From Anoplolepis gracilipes (taxonomy: Eukaryota > Arthropoda > Insecta > Hymenoptera > Formicidae): a stretch of 64,000 nt of DNA. Location of the stretch: positions 17,960,001 to 18,024,000 of the forward strand of contig NC_132972.1 in assembly GCF_047496725.1 (NCBI RefSeq), in the 5' to 3' direction. Both the position numbers and the translations under genes were made by a program. The notes under the pieces were generated by a model. That model was not told the origin of the DNA. It did not search any database and was given only the letters and a program-made list of their open reading frames with translations. Each line of letters begins with the position of its first letter. Within the stretch, counting starts at the first letter, position 1. Of this stretch, positions 43,855-56,469 are shown piece after piece.

Positions 43855-45376
43855 CGGTTTATTATGATGTTTATTATGTGCAAGAATTATTTGTATTCAA
43901 AAATACTATTAATTAATTCTTAACTTTTTATATCTTATTACTATTTATAAGGCATTATATATTTATGTATTATCCATATATGTATTATTGTATTATATAT
44001 ATATATATATATATATGAATTATATAAACAGGAAAAAAATATACAAAATCTTAAAAAAATTAATGTAATATTTATTTGGATTTTCCTCTCTTCAGATATA
44101 GTTTGAAAAATACAAAATATACTTTAATATGAACACAGCAACATTGTCGTTCTTCTCTAAAAAAAGTGAATTGCGCTAACAAATATATAGCATAATATTG
44201 AATAGGCTGTGCCACATTTTTTCTAAATACTTAGCAAATTTTTGATTTCGCGCAAAATTAAAAACTGAAATATTCCTTAATTATTGATACAAAACACAGC
44301 TTTTGATGCAATTTAACTCTGACTTAGAAATAATGTACATATAAATAAAATATACGTGAATGAAATAACAGCATAAACATAACGTACATATAAATAAAAT
44401 ATACGTGAATAAAATAACAGCATAAACATAACGAAATATGCAATATCTTAAGTAAATCACAGTAAGTCAATACTAACTATCGGATTCTCCTTTCTTCAGA
44501 CATGCTTTGAAGAATGCGAAATACACTTATATCAGCGTAGTAGTTATTATATCGTCGTTCTTAATCAAAGCGAAATGCGCCAACAGGTACATAGTGTAAT
44601 ATTGAATAGGCTGGGCCACATTTTTTTTCTAAATAGTTTTTAACTTCGCGCATTCACATATACATACACATACTCATACATGTACTCATACACATACACG
44701 TACTCATACACACACACATATTTCATTCCTATATTGTTTACCTAGATTTTGTTTTTCTAACTAACAATCTAAATTTATAATATAAATAATATTAAAACGA
44801 CTGTGGAAAAGAAAAAGAAAATCAGTCAGAAAGAGTTCCTTCAGAAACATAATAATTATATCGCGTTGATTGTCACATTAATTGGCAGTTTCCGCATCCA
44901 AATACTTCTCCTTAAAAAAAATTATTTATTTCTTTATTTTTTTCTTTAATATTCTCTTTTATTTAATATTTTTTATTTAATATGCTTTATAGAAAAATAT
45001 TAAATATATGAGTTTATATGTAATGTAATGTTTTAATATTTATAAGAATTATAATTCTAAGTATTGTAATAGACATAATATACAAAATAAACAAAAATAT
45101 ATAATTAATCTTTATATTCTAACAGGTTTAAATTATATTTTTAAAATAAAAAAAATAAATCAAAATCTTAATATCAATTAAATGTCATCGAAGTTACTTC
45201 TTACATCAATGAAGATTTTTCAATGCATAAAAAATGATGTTTAAGTTCTTTTTTTCTATGAGTTTTCCTAACAGATCAACAAGAGATCTCTGAATTTCAG
45301 ATGTTTCTTTATGCATTTCGCGTTTTTCTGTTCTATAAGCTTCCCATCTTTGCTCTTTTCTTTTTTCCTTTTCCTT
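43855..45376. repeat. Harbinger spacer with internal duplications
   Basis: No gene. GTACATATAAATAAAATATACG (trimmed motif) occurs twice 51 bases apart (about 44334 and 44385). A larger direct duplication pairs 44085-44250 with 44485-44640 (shared ATATTGAATAGGCTG and GGCCACATTTTTT). A TA microsatellite lies near 43995 and a CATA/CACA repeat near 44655-44720. Confidence 0.75.
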
Positions 45377-46409
45377 TTATTCTAGACTTCTTTCTTCTCT
45401 TTTTTGATCTTTTTCATTCTTTAAATCAGATATAAAAGAATCTAAAATAGCTTCCACTTTTCTTTTCTTTGATTTAGGAGAAGTAATATTCTCACATTCA
45501 AAGTTCATGGATGATACAGAATTACACGTTGAAGATGACGAAGATGCTAATTCGAAAGTGGTGGGTATACTTGGTCCATTGCTGCTTGCTACAGCTAGGA
45601 GAAACCCAGCTTTTCTCACCAAATAAAGAATCCATAACAGAATAATACACCCAAGAACTGTTATGATTGCCATATTTAGCATTAGAATCCTTAATTTTTT
45701 TATAAGTTCTTTTCAAGCTTGACATTTTGTTTTGAACTTGTACACCAGACACACTGTAATTTGAATTTTTCATTTCAGAAGCAATCTCTGACCATAGTTT
45801 ATTATGATGTTTCAGTCAAACGTTTCTTTTTCATCTGATTTCTGATTTTCTTCAACATTGTTACTTTCAAAAGTGCTATTAAAATTATTTAAATCTTGGT
45901 TATTAGCATCTTCGTTAATAAAGTGTTGAACCATATTGATACTTCTTCGTTCCGTTTCTTGTGAAATTATTTTTTTAAATAGTCCTTGATCTAGAAATCA
46001 ACAGAAACAACTATTTAAGCAAAACATCAAAAGATAAACCTTAATATTTTTAGAATTATTTTTTTTCATAGGTTAACTCTCCCTCAGACGTAACATTTTT
46101 TTATTAATTTTCCCTGGTTTTTAAAACAATTTTTCTTAGCGCTTGGCTAATAAGCCAGCATTAAAGTATGTAAAAAAAAGTCCAGAACAATTGATAATTA
46201 TAACAATCAATAAAAAAATCGAAGTATTTAGTAATATATAATATATGACATAAAATAATATCTATTCGATATCGCGTCTAATAGAGAATAAGAAAATCTT
46301 ATTAATTTACCTCCATTCATTATTTGATTGTAATCTTCGTCCGATACTGTAATATTGTACAATTCTTCTTTTTCATCAACAAGCACTCGTATAATTTTAC
46401 CCGCCATTT
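45377..46409 (-). pseudogene. Harbinger Myb/SANT-like accessory protein, decayed
   Basis: Exon 1 is ATG at 46409: MAGKIIRVLVDEKEELYNIT to QIMNG with a GTAAAT donor near 46310. A second exon region from about 45990 contains RRSINMVQHFINEDANNQ, and a trihelix Myb/SANT domain follows from about 45820 (WSEIASEMKNSNYSVSGVQV, KMSSLKRTYKKIKDSN, FGEKSWVSP). A stop near 45815 and a short deletion within the first helix mark decay. The tail 45682-45377 is Ser-rich with a nuclear-signal-like KSKKRK. In Harbinger elements this protein binds subterminal sites and carries the transposase into the nucleus. Confidence 0.75.
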
Positions 46410-46652
46410 TTCGCTTATGCATGAGCTGCATGAACTGCCTCTGCTCAAGAGGCACTTTATGCAGTCTCATGCACCGGAAGGGGCGGAGCAATACACGGAC
46501 AGAAGTTGGACCATGCATGCAGAGAGTGCGCATGAAGAGAAACGGAACAAACTTTCATGCTTCTATGCACATCATGCAAGAAACGGAACGCACCCTTTTT
46601 TAGTTCTTTCAAGGCGGCGCTCAAAATCGCGTATATAAGTTTGGCCGACGCT

Positions 46653-47123
46653 TCAGTATCCCCTTAACAATTTAAATAATTTATTAACAATAATTAAATA
46701 GTTTGACATATATTGACAGAAACTGATTCGATTTTGAAAATCGTATCCTCCAAGTTCCTGGTGCAAGTTCAAGTGATAAGGATGGTAGCGATTAGTATTC
46801 AAAATCCTCCAAACTGTCGTTTGACTCAGTCCGGAATCAATTGATATCCTCCTAGTTGAATCATGAGGATTTACAGCAACGGCAGCAAGGACATCGACTT
46901 CTCTTTCATCTCTCACAGGTCGCCTAATTTCCTGGTTTCAATTGTATTGCGGATGAAGTTTACCAGTTGTTCGAATCCGAAAGGCTAAACGCCTTAAAAC
47001 TTCCCGAGACTGAGGAATACGTTGGGGGTACCTTTCTGCGTACAAACGCTCGACTGCTCTGTAATTTTGGCGACATTCACCTAACACCATAAGCATATCA
47101 AAACCTTCCTGATTGGAAAACAT
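46653..47123 (-). pseudogene. Mariner/IS630-like transposase, N-terminal part
   Basis: From ATG 47123: FSNQEGFDMLMVLGECRQNY and AERYPQRIPQSREVLRRLAF form the first helix-turn-helix. After one in-frame TGA (46936-46938) it continues with RRPVRDEREVDVLAAVAVNP and SLSQTT-VWRILNTNRYHPYH, the second helix-turn-helix. The DDE catalytic domain is missing. This paired helix-turn-helix arrangement is usual for Tc1/mariner-related transposases. Confidence 0.8.
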
Positions 47124-47686
47124 GTTTGCTTTGTTGATGATAAACCAAAACTAAAGAATCATCATGAATTTGACTTAAATTTGTTTGTATCAAAGGAATG
47201 TCTCTCTTTGAACGGTGTTTTCAATAACACGTGTTTTCATTAGTTTTTCTAATTGTTGACATTGACGTCGTACAATTATATGTAATGTAAATAATGCGTG
47301 TATGTGTACGTGTGCGTGCGTGCATGTGTAATGTTTATGTATGTGTGTAATGTGTGAGCGATGTCGATTGTCCATTTTGAACATTTTGCAGACATTCATA
47401 CATTAAACGTTTTTTTTCGAAACTTGTAAGAGATAATTAAATTAAGTTCTAATAAAAGTTGTTTCTTTTTCGAAGCTCTATCCAATGATACCCCATTCGA
47501 CCTATATTCCCATTTGAAATTTCAAAGTTGACCCAAGTAACACCTACTTCCGGTTTATACCGGAAGTTGGAACTATCATCAATGAATACTTTGGGTGCCC
47601 TTTAGTAATGAAAATTTTTTCCCTAACTTTCTATGACGTTTCATTGCTGAGAAAAAACGGCTGGCACGGGTGGTCTGAATCACCCT
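46653..47686 (-). mobile_element. Truncated mariner-like element
   Basis: The end AGGGTGATTCAGACCACCCG lies at 47686 on the minus strand with TATA outside. It contains a 5' leader of about 560 bases and the N-terminal third of a transposase, and stops at about 46653. The same leader is found inverted at 33914-34205. The Harbinger end lies 57 bases away. Confidence 0.8.
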
Positions 47687-47699
47687 ATATGTAGATGAT

Positions 47700-49076
47700 A
47701 AAACATTATATTTTATTTATTTATTTAGAGACGTATTTATTTTATCAAACATACAGAAACAAATCATACTCTACTGTTTTGTCTGACTTTCATCATTTGA
47801 AATAATAACTGCTAGAGAAACTTATACGAATAAAACTTTTTAGAAAATAATTTATTATGTCTCACGGAATAATGTTTCCGTAAGCATAAGGGATATTCAT
47901 ATAATGTGAAGAAAACTATATTTTCTACTAAGAAATGCATATAACGTAATATATGGAAATAAAGCCAATTGAATATGGATATAACATTAATATTTTTACA
48001 TGTCATTGAATGTCAGAAAATGTCAAATGAATTTCTCACACATTGTTACTGACAACTTTTATACAATAGATAACTATTGTCAGAGCTGTTTTCGTGTTCT
48101 AACGAGATATAATATTAAGATATTGAAATAATTTTGTTTCATATAAGTGGTAAGATATAATAAATAAATATTGTTTAATAAAGAAATTTTAGTGATCTTA
48201 GTGATCAGACCAGTGTGTGCATAACTTTTTAATTAAAAGTATTTTCAACATTTTTCAAATAAAGAGATGTATTATAATTATATAATATATCACAACACGT
48301 ACACACACACACACACACACATTATAATATTTCATAAATTTATATATATTATTTTCTGTTTACAAAGGAAAATATTATAAATAATCGAAAAATCTATAAG
48401 TTTGTTTCTTTAATTTAAAACTTAAACATTGTTTCTCTATTAGTTTCCAGTCTCTATATTTGATTTTGTTTTAATCGTATTAAATTTTTTGGATAAAGTT
48501 ATCCGTTTATAAATATTAAAAGTTAAGTAATAGTTTTACTTATACATACTAAATTTTTTAAGAGGGTATCTTACTCTCTATGAGAGAAATTGGCTTGTCA
48601 GATAATTTTTTTAAAGAAAACTTGGTCGATTTCACTTATATCGATTAATTTTAATTTTGGTTTAATCTATATCTATATTTTTTAAATAATATTTTTTAAT
48701 CGACTCAAATTATTTAATTTTATTCTAAAACTTTTCACTCACATTTATATTTAAAAAGTTTTTACAATAAAATATAAAATATTTTTCTTGTTTTATAATT
48801 TTGAATATAACACTAAACTGTTGCTTAATCTAACTCTAATGATTATTATCATTACTAATTTATTTGCCATATTAAGAGATTATTATGGTTAATTTTATTA
48901 ACCGTAATAACCATCTTTAATAACATGCTTATTACATCTGTTATACATCTATTACATATTTATTATACATTTATTATTTATATTTGTCAAAAAATCGTTT
49001 TGTACATATAGAAAAACATTATATGTGTTATATGCATAACACATAATGCAATTCCCAAACGCAATTATGAGCCGAT
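47700..49076. other. AT-rich, no gene
   Basis: Contains an AC microsatellite at about 48300-48320. No ORF of interest and no repeat recognised. Confidence 0.6.
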
Positions 49077-49079
49077 TCC

Positions 49080-49333
49080 ACCAACGTCAGTTAACTTTAA
49101 TCAACTCAGTTCATTCAAAACTCAAATTCATATTCATTTCTTTCTCTTAAACTTATCTGAAAGAAGCAAAGATATAAGATCTGTTCTTTTTAGCTGAACT
49201 GGCTGCACTAGTGCAGAGTTTATCTTCTTTTTTCTGCATTGGAAAGAGAAAGATAAATTCTGAACTAGTGCAGTCAGCTAAAAAGAACAGATCTGTAGTT
49301 TGTACCAAGAATAAAGTTAACCGACGTTGATAA
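49080..49333. mobile_element. Small MITE with imperfect terminal repeats
   Basis: Outer ends CAACGTCAGTTAACTTTA and TAAAGTTAACCGACGTTG. Inner inverted pair AGATCTGTTCTTTTTAGCTG (about 49178) and its complement ending about 49302, plus CTGCACTAGTGCAG/CTGAACTAGTGCAG. No coding sequence. Confidence 0.75.
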
Positions 49334-49626
49334 AATAGTCAGTTACGAAATTTAAAAGATATATAAAAAAGATATTGTATAAAAAACATATATAAAAAGA
49401 TTTAAATATATTTATTTAAATACAAACATATTATGCATATGTTCTCCGGAGATATAAGTCAATCATATTAACTCTTATAGAGAGAAGGTTAATAAATCTC
49501 ATTTTTTTAAAAAGAAAGAAGATAATGAAAATTTTAAATTATTAGATCAAGATCGCTAGTAATCAGTTAATAGTAGGTAATATGATTAGAACGACCAAAT
49601 AGCCAATAAATTCTTTATTTAATAAT

Positions 49627-49663
49627 ACGACGTTTCGACCATTTGGTTGTGGTCCTTTTCAAG
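49627..49663 (-). ncRNA. Hammerhead-like motif (inverted copy)
   Basis: Reverse complement reads CTTGAAAAGGACCA, loop, TGGTCGAAACGTCG. Stem II GACCA/TGGTC and GAAAC are intact; the first core half is CTTGAAA. Confidence 0.5.
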
Positions 49664-50151
49664 TGTCACTATAATGAATAACAAATTAATAATAAATTAA
49701 GCATAGAAGATAAACACGACAAAATCGATCAAAGACATGAATTTGAGTGAGATAGCCCAGATATTTTACACAACGAGAAATTTATAAAAAAGAGAGAAAT
49801 AGCCGAAATGTTTTTTATCAAGAACAACAACACAATAAACTTACAAAGAGACACAGAAAATCTAAATAATATTTACGACAAGATAATAAAAGTTGTTTAA
49901 AATGTTTTTTAAAAAATCGGCAGTTTAGTTTCAAGATTTGTTTTGACAAGATGTGTTTCGTCACTTGTTGGTTCGTCTTATTAATATTTACAACAATGAA
50001 ATGTTTAATTATCTTCCACGTGTACAACACATTGTTATACATCTTTGTTTCATTCGAATGTATGTACTAAGTTAATTTGTCTTTGATCGATTTTGTCGCG
50101 TTTATCTTCTGTGCTTAATTTATTATTAATTTGTTATTCATTATAGTGATA

Positions 50152-50184
50152 CTTGAAAAGGACCACAATCAAATGGTCGAAACG
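50152..50184 (+). ncRNA. Hammerhead-like motif
   Basis: Mirror of 49627-49663: CTTGAAAAGGACCA, loop CAATCAAA, TGGTCGAAACG, followed by TCGTA so that AC-GUC-GU can form a minimal stem III before A. Confidence 0.5.
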
Positions 50185-50240
50185 TCGTATTATTAAATAA
50201 AGAATTTATTGGCTAGTTTGGTCATTCTAATCAGATTACC

Positions 50241-50760
50241 TCTTAAGATAATGAAAGTTTCAGTAATTTCGAGCTATATATCGGTTTACATTTTGCTTTG
50301 GAATTGCCTGCATATTTTTGTGCGCGCCTTTTATATATCATTTACATTATTATCTGTTATATCTACATGTCTTTTTGTGCTCGCCACCGATACACATTTT
50401 TTTCGCTATTGCAGTCGTCTTTCCGTATGTTATATTTTTCCTTTTTTATTTATAAAAAGTCTTATTGTTATTACGTCACCCAACTATGTTTTAATTTGAG
50501 ATTGTTTGTCTGTTTGATTGTTTGTCAGATTGTTTGTTTGTTCAATTTGTTTGTCTGTTATTTGCCTTTTCTTGAGAAAGTTTTGTGGTTGACGAGGCTT
50601 TACTTCGCGTAATATTTCGATTTACATACATTTGGAATGTTTTTAATTCGTTATCATAATTCATCGCTTTGACCATCTAATTTCTAATACATTTATCGGC
50701 TTACTGAAGAGGATCCAGTCAAGGACCGAAATGTTTAATATTAATTTTTTAGGAATTCTT
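50241..50760 (+). other. Second PLE-like 3' tail
   Basis: No coding seen. It ends with a hammerhead-like motif (50703-50733), so I infer a 5'-truncated PLE tail downstream of the previous one. Confidence 0.4.
50703..50733 (+). ncRNA. Hammerhead-like motif
   Basis: CTGAAGAGGATCC, loop AGTCAA, GGACCGAAATG. Both core halves are present (CTGAAGA, GAAA); stem II has one bulged A. Confidence 0.5.
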
Positions 50761-50980
50761 GATTTCTATTATATTTTTTAGTGTTTATGTATTTTCGAGA
50801 ATTGTACTTATATGAGATAAATATAATACATACATTCGCTCCTAAAGCCCATTTGTTCTTTCAAAAAGAGTATTTAGCTACCATATTGCTTCTGATAAAA
50901 CGACATACATTTTATATACAAACGTGATAATCATGTTTCTTGAATTTTTCAGAAAAAATTATTTGTTTACATTCAAGAAA

Positions 50981-53900
50981 ATGGATACTGATATGTCAAT
51001 TTCTCAACGTTGTACTACTACAATGGTATACACGAACAAAGTTGTGACCGACGATGTGGGAAACCTCATAAAAAGTATAAATAATGATATTGATGTCATC
51101 GATAAAAAACCTGAAACGATGAAATCAGATTTCTTTAATTTTAAAACTGACATAATATGGTATATTGTTTTGCAAGTCGCTTTATTGCACGGCATTGGCA
51201 TTTATGGTATATTTACTTTCAACTATTTGGAAAATCCGATGACTACATTGTGGAGTAAGTATCTTGAAAGTTTGATATATTTGATATTCCTATATAAATC
51301 TAAAGAAGAGATTTTGAAAATATGTTCCATTTAAATCTTGACGCGCTCCTCAGAATGATATATTCGGAATGAAGTCACAGTAGGCGAAATTGGCGAAACT
51401 TTTATACGATGAAATGTTCAGATAATTATATTAATGACAAAACAATTAATGATACTAATATCTTCCATTATTTGATACTCATAAAAATTCATACAGATAA
51501 GTTTTAAAAGGATGCATTCAGGGTTTATTTACACAGTAATTGCAGAATCATTAAATAATGAATGTTTGTGATTTTAATATATTTGTATGTTTTGTATACT
51601 TTAGAGCTATTAAATCCGTCCCATACTTACTACCTCCCTTCCATACTAGAATCGATTATTCAATTGACATATTTGTTGAATGTGGTGATTAATATTATAA
51701 AATATAAGCAATTTTTTGAAAATATCGATAATTTAACTAGTCTCTCTACATATATTATTTTGTTTGCAAATATGATTTTATATTTTAGTTATTTTATATA
51801 TTATTTTAGATACAAATACTATCTTAAAAATCATATTACGTACAATAAATATAATTTCTTATTTTTTAAATATTTTTTATAAATATAATTTCTTATTTTT
51901 AAGTAATCGGCATGTACATCATATCTAATTTTGGCGTATCTGCTGGTGCACACCGACTTTGGAGTCACAAGTGTTATAAAGCTAAATTACCATTAAGAAT
52001 TTTACTTCTAATATGCTTCAGCGCATGTGCACAGGTATCTTTAATCATTTTATCTCATTGTCAGTATATTTTCATTATTGCGACTTTATACATATTATAT
52101 ATGATATTTATACGAAATTTATATCATGATATTTATACGTGATATTTATATATGATATTTATACAGAGAATTTATATTATGATATTTATATATGATATTT
52201 ATATAGAACGTTAAAAATTAATTTTATTTTATTAAAATTAATTAATTTAATTTTGATAATTTTATTAAAACAATTTTATAAAATTTAATTTTGTTAAAAT
52301 TAATTAATTAAATTTTACTATGGAAATTAAAATTACTATGAAAATATAAAAATGTCCACAGTTATAAAAACAGAACATTTTTTGTATCTTACAAAAGTGT
52401 GAAAGTAAATAGTATTTTACAAATTAAATTTTATGATGCAATCAAATAAATGTATCTTGTATAAATAAAATTTTATTGGAATGTTTATCTTATTGAGATT
52501 TTTGCTAAGATTGAAAAGCTTAAAAAATGTCCACTCCCAGTAAAAAAAAGTAATTAAAAAATTTAAATTGAGATTAGAGAAGCTATAATAATGTTTTATG
52601 TATTATATTTTTGTTTCATAGAAATGTCTTTGTTGTTCACAGAGTACAATATGCAAATGGATGAAAAATCATCGTATGCATCACAAATATTGTGATACTG
52701 ATGCTGATCCTCACAATACTCAGCGTGGATTCTTTTTTGCGCATGTTGGTTGGGTGGTTGTAAAGGAACATTTGGAATTTACTGAAAAAAGCAAGCAGCT
52801 CGATTTATCAGATATTATGTCGGATCCCGTCGTAGCTTTTGGCGAAAAGTAAAGAATATTTCGTTTATTTGTCATAAATTATAGAATAAATTTGTATTTT
52901 TTGCATACAATAACGTAAATAAATTTCGACAAATATATCATATTCTTGTGATATATAATGCAAAAATTTCATTTTACTTCTTATAAGTAAGTTTTAATTT
53001 ACTTCTTTGTAAATTCGAAATGTTTTTATATCTAAGAAAAATTTCAATAGATTTTTTAGTAAAATGCATATATAGGATACTTGGATGATCTCTAAATGTT
53101 CAGAGTATAACATTTTTCTAGACATTTTTTACTACTTCAACTCTTCTTCGGCTTCATTCTACCTACGGCATTACCCGTGTATTTTTGGAACGAGACATGG
53201 AGTAGAGCTATAATATCGCAAGTATTTATACGATACATGATCACTCTAAATTCTGTGTGGACCATCAACAGCATCGCTCATGCGTGGGGTACTAGACCAT
53301 ACGATAAGTATGTAATTCGCACGCATAATTGCAATACTTAAAATTACTGCCTGCGACAAACAAATAAGCTACAAATCTTTAACATAATTTTTCGCACTGA
53401 AGAGAATCTCATTGAAACGTATGCGCACTCAAAAGCAAAATCATTTCGACTAATATTATTTTTATTTTAAGTTTATTTTTATGTAATATTTTGATACTCA
53501 ACATTAATTACACTATATATTCATCAAATCTCTGTACAATATGTGATTTATAAATTTGTGATCCCAATGCTCTTACCGCCAATTGATTAATAATGTCTTT
53601 AACATAATTGTTCGTCAACAACAACAAAGTAATAATTTTATATAACAAAATATTATCGTATCGTTAATAAATTTTCTTAAGAAAGTTAGTTTTCTGTTTA
53701 CAAGCTCTTGTAATCTTTATGACATAATTAAAGTAGAGGCTTAATGTTTAATCTCTCTTTTATTTCTTATATTGATAATATTCAATGTTATGTTTGATAA
53801 CATGTTTTTCATTTTTTAGAAATATAAAACCGGCGGACAATAATTTTGTGAATTACGTGACAATGGGAGAAGGATATCACAACTATCATCATGTGTTCTC

Positions 53901-54102
53901 ATGGGATTACAGATCGGCTGAAACCGGAAACAACATAATGAATTATACCACATTCTTTATCGACATTTTTGCGAAATTAGGATTAGCCTACGATCTTAGA
54001 TACCCGTCCCTAGATTTGATAAAAAACATTGTATTAAATAGAGGTGACGGAACATCCTATGTTGTCCGGCAAAGTACCAACATCGAAATTCGATTAATAT
54101 AG
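50981..54102 (+). CDS. Acyl-CoA delta-9-type fatty acid desaturase, 359 aa
   Basis: Five exons in phase: 50981-51254, 51904-52034, 52643-52848, 53122-53307, 53820-54102 (1080 bases, stop TAG). All introns are GT-AG (donors GTAAGT, GTATCT, GTAAAG, GTATGT). The three histidine boxes of membrane desaturases are present: HRLWSH (residues 108-113), HRMHH (145-149) and HNYHH (286-290), plus the extra ligand NSIAH (257) and DTDADPHN. Four hydrophobic stretches (about 50-70, 95-102 with 116-133, 205-225, 233-252) fit an ER membrane protein. The enzyme inserts a double bond in fatty acyl-CoA using iron, oxygen and cytochrome b5; insect paralogs make membrane lipids, cuticular hydrocarbons and pheromones. 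A TTTTTCAG acceptor at 50945-50952 suggests a 5' non-coding exon upstream. Bond position cannot be told. No lesion is seen. Confidence 0.95.
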
Positions 54103-54298
54103 TCAAAAAAAGAAAAATAAATAAAAATAAAGCAAGAAACATTATAAAAATAAAAGTTATATAATCAAAAAAAGAAATAATAAATATATTAATCTTTGAA
54201 GATGTATTTGTATGTTATAATCTTTTTATTTGTTTTATTGACAATACAATTGTTTTAAATGTAATATGAATTAATGAAATATATCAGTGATTAATGCG

Positions 54299-54337
<39 letters not shown>

Positions 54338-56469
54338 CATTATACGACACCTTATCACCTAACTCTTTACATGAATAATATATACTTCATGTTATATGTT
54401 ACGTCCGGTAGACTCCACGATTCTTTTCTTTCATGAAATATTAATTATCAATGAATATCTGATAGGCGAGACGAGAATTTCAAACCGTAAGATAACGAAT
54501 GCTAGAAACTGAGCCATGCATAAACATTCAAAAGACTCTCTAGCTTACTTAGGAAATTTTTAAATAAAACAATCACTGTAAATTGAGATCGTTGTTTAAA
54601 ACTAGAGTCATATGTAAATTAGAGAACGGTAACGAAAACTGAAACCACTTGATATGAGTGCTCGCCTAACAGATCCTTGGATAATAAATTCTATAGAATA
54701 TAGCAACAAGCGATAACTTCCTCGGACTGTATCAAACTCTCCATTGTTTAAGACCAAAAGTCTCTGATAAAAATATGTACCAATAGGCAAAAGCTTCTGA
54801 GGTTCGAAACCGAAACCCCACCAAGTATATGGGGGGCGTTAATTAAAATTTTTATTCATCAAATTATTCAATTGAGAGGAGGTAGTAGAACTTTGCGTTA
54901 CGCAAGAAAAATCATTCAAACCAGCAGTCGATTTCTAGCGGTCAGTCAATTTTCAGCAGTCAATCCACTTTAAACAGTCAATTTGTTTTCATCAATCAAA
55001 TATTCACTATTGTAATTGTTACACCATACTCGTGATCTAGTTTTCTTCATTTTGATTTTAAATATATAGCCTCGGAGTATCTTTTCCGCGACATCTATTT
55101 GTTATTCTATAATTTATTTCTTCATGAAAATGAGTTCAAACTTAATAGTGTGAGTGTGACTTGTTATAATTCTCTGATGGATGTCTATCATCAACTTTTT
55201 CACGGATAATTGGAAATCAATATTCGTTGACCCCAGCCATTATTGTTTTATCTACGTCCGCATTTGTCAACAAATAGTGAGTTCAAATTTAAACAATTTT
55301 ATTTTTTGTTTTATCCTATTATCTCATTTAAATTTAAATAATACTTAGTTTTTCTACAAAATCTTTCGTTCTTTTAAAATCACTAAACCACGTACTTAGA
55401 TCCACTTATGCACATTCTTGAAATTAATCATTGTATTTCTCTGTTTCATTTCTAAATTCCGATTTACTTTTCTCCTTGCGGGTACCTGTGCAAAACTGGT
55501 ATTTCACATACTGGCACAAAATACGCGATTAGGCAAAACTCGCAATTTTTATCTATTTTTCTTTGTGGGTATCTGTGTATTTTTGTAAAACTAGTATTTC
55601 ACATACTGGCACAAAATACGCGTAGGTAATACCCTCAACATCCTAATTATCTCTCTTTCCTTTTCTTTCTTTCGAAATAATATAACGATTTATTACAATT
55701 TCAATATTTTCTTCTCTTTCATTCTTAATAGTAGAACATCAAGGTAATTATTAAAGAATTGCTCGAAGAATATATAAAATTATCAATAAACAAATAGTTT
55801 TTGTGGCTCGGGCTTGGTTAATATTATATATATATATACATGTATAAGTATATATATATGTATATAATATTGCAAAAGAATTTTGATCCATGATGTTATA
55901 AAAATATATATGTATATAATGTATGTATATAAGTATGTATATGTATATAATATTAAAAATATATATGTATATAATATGTGTAATATAACATGTATATAAT
56001 ATGTGTATAATACGTGTATAAATATGTATATAATATATGTATACAATATTATTCCAAAAGAATTTTGGTCCATGATATTATACAAATGTGTATGTGTATA
56101 ATGTATGTATATAATACATGTTATTGTAAAGTTAATATTAAAAAATTGATATAAAATGTTCATGAAATTGATACAAAAATTATATGTAACACATATCCGG
56201 AAAAAAAATAAACTCTGGTTTTACTTTTTAAAAAAGTTTATACATATCTTATTTCTTTATACATGTTCCCCTAAAATAAGAATTGAAGTAACAAATAATA
56301 TAATAAAAATTTATACAATACTTACCATACATTACTACAAACACATATACACAAAACGTTTATAATTAAGTACAATAGAAAAAATAGTAGGAATAATTGT
56401 AAAATATTAGAAGAAAAAGAAAGAGAGAGAGGATCTTCTCTTTTTTCTAATTTAATATTTATTCCTAAA
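54103..56469. other. Intergenic, microsatellites and short direct repeats
   Basis: AATAAA signals follow the desaturase stop at about 54117-54125. An ATT microsatellite lies at 54299-54338. A direct duplication (TATTTCACATACTGGCACAA) occurs at 55499 and 55595. A TATG/TATA-rich tract at 55825-56115 includes two copies of AAAAGAATTTTGRTCCATGA. No convincing gene. Confidence 0.6.

Larger units (their letters stand above)
41206..46595. mobile_element. PIF/Harbinger DNA transposon, 5.4 kb, nearly complete
   Basis: Terminal inverted repeats GGGTGCGTTCCGTTTC at 41206 and GAAACGGAACGCACCC ending 46595, followed inward by CATGAA/TTCATGC-rich subterminal sequence at both ends, and flanked by TTT. It carries the two genes usual for this superfamily in opposite orientation: transposase (42224-43854, plus) and Myb/SANT-like DNA-binding protein (46409-45377, minus). 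A solo LTR sits between the left end and the transposase. Confidence 0.92.
49577..50240 (+). mobile_element. PLE 3' end with inverted terminal copies
   Basis: Inverted arms 49577-49738 and 50079-50240 (positions sum to 99817) flank a PLE C-terminal relic (RNEKFIKKREIAEMFFIKN-like, 49760-49900). Each arm carries a hammerhead-like motif. D. virilis Penelope is known to have terminal repeats in inverted as well as direct arrangement, and this copy shows the inverted form. Confidence 0.8.

Noticed and set aside
50209..50612. Hydrophobic ORFs of 96 and 104 aa
   Set aside because: T-rich low-complexity tail sequence; no start context or conservation signal.
55783..56163. 126-aa minus ORF rich in I, Y and H
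   Set aside because: Translation of a TATG/TATA microsatellite.
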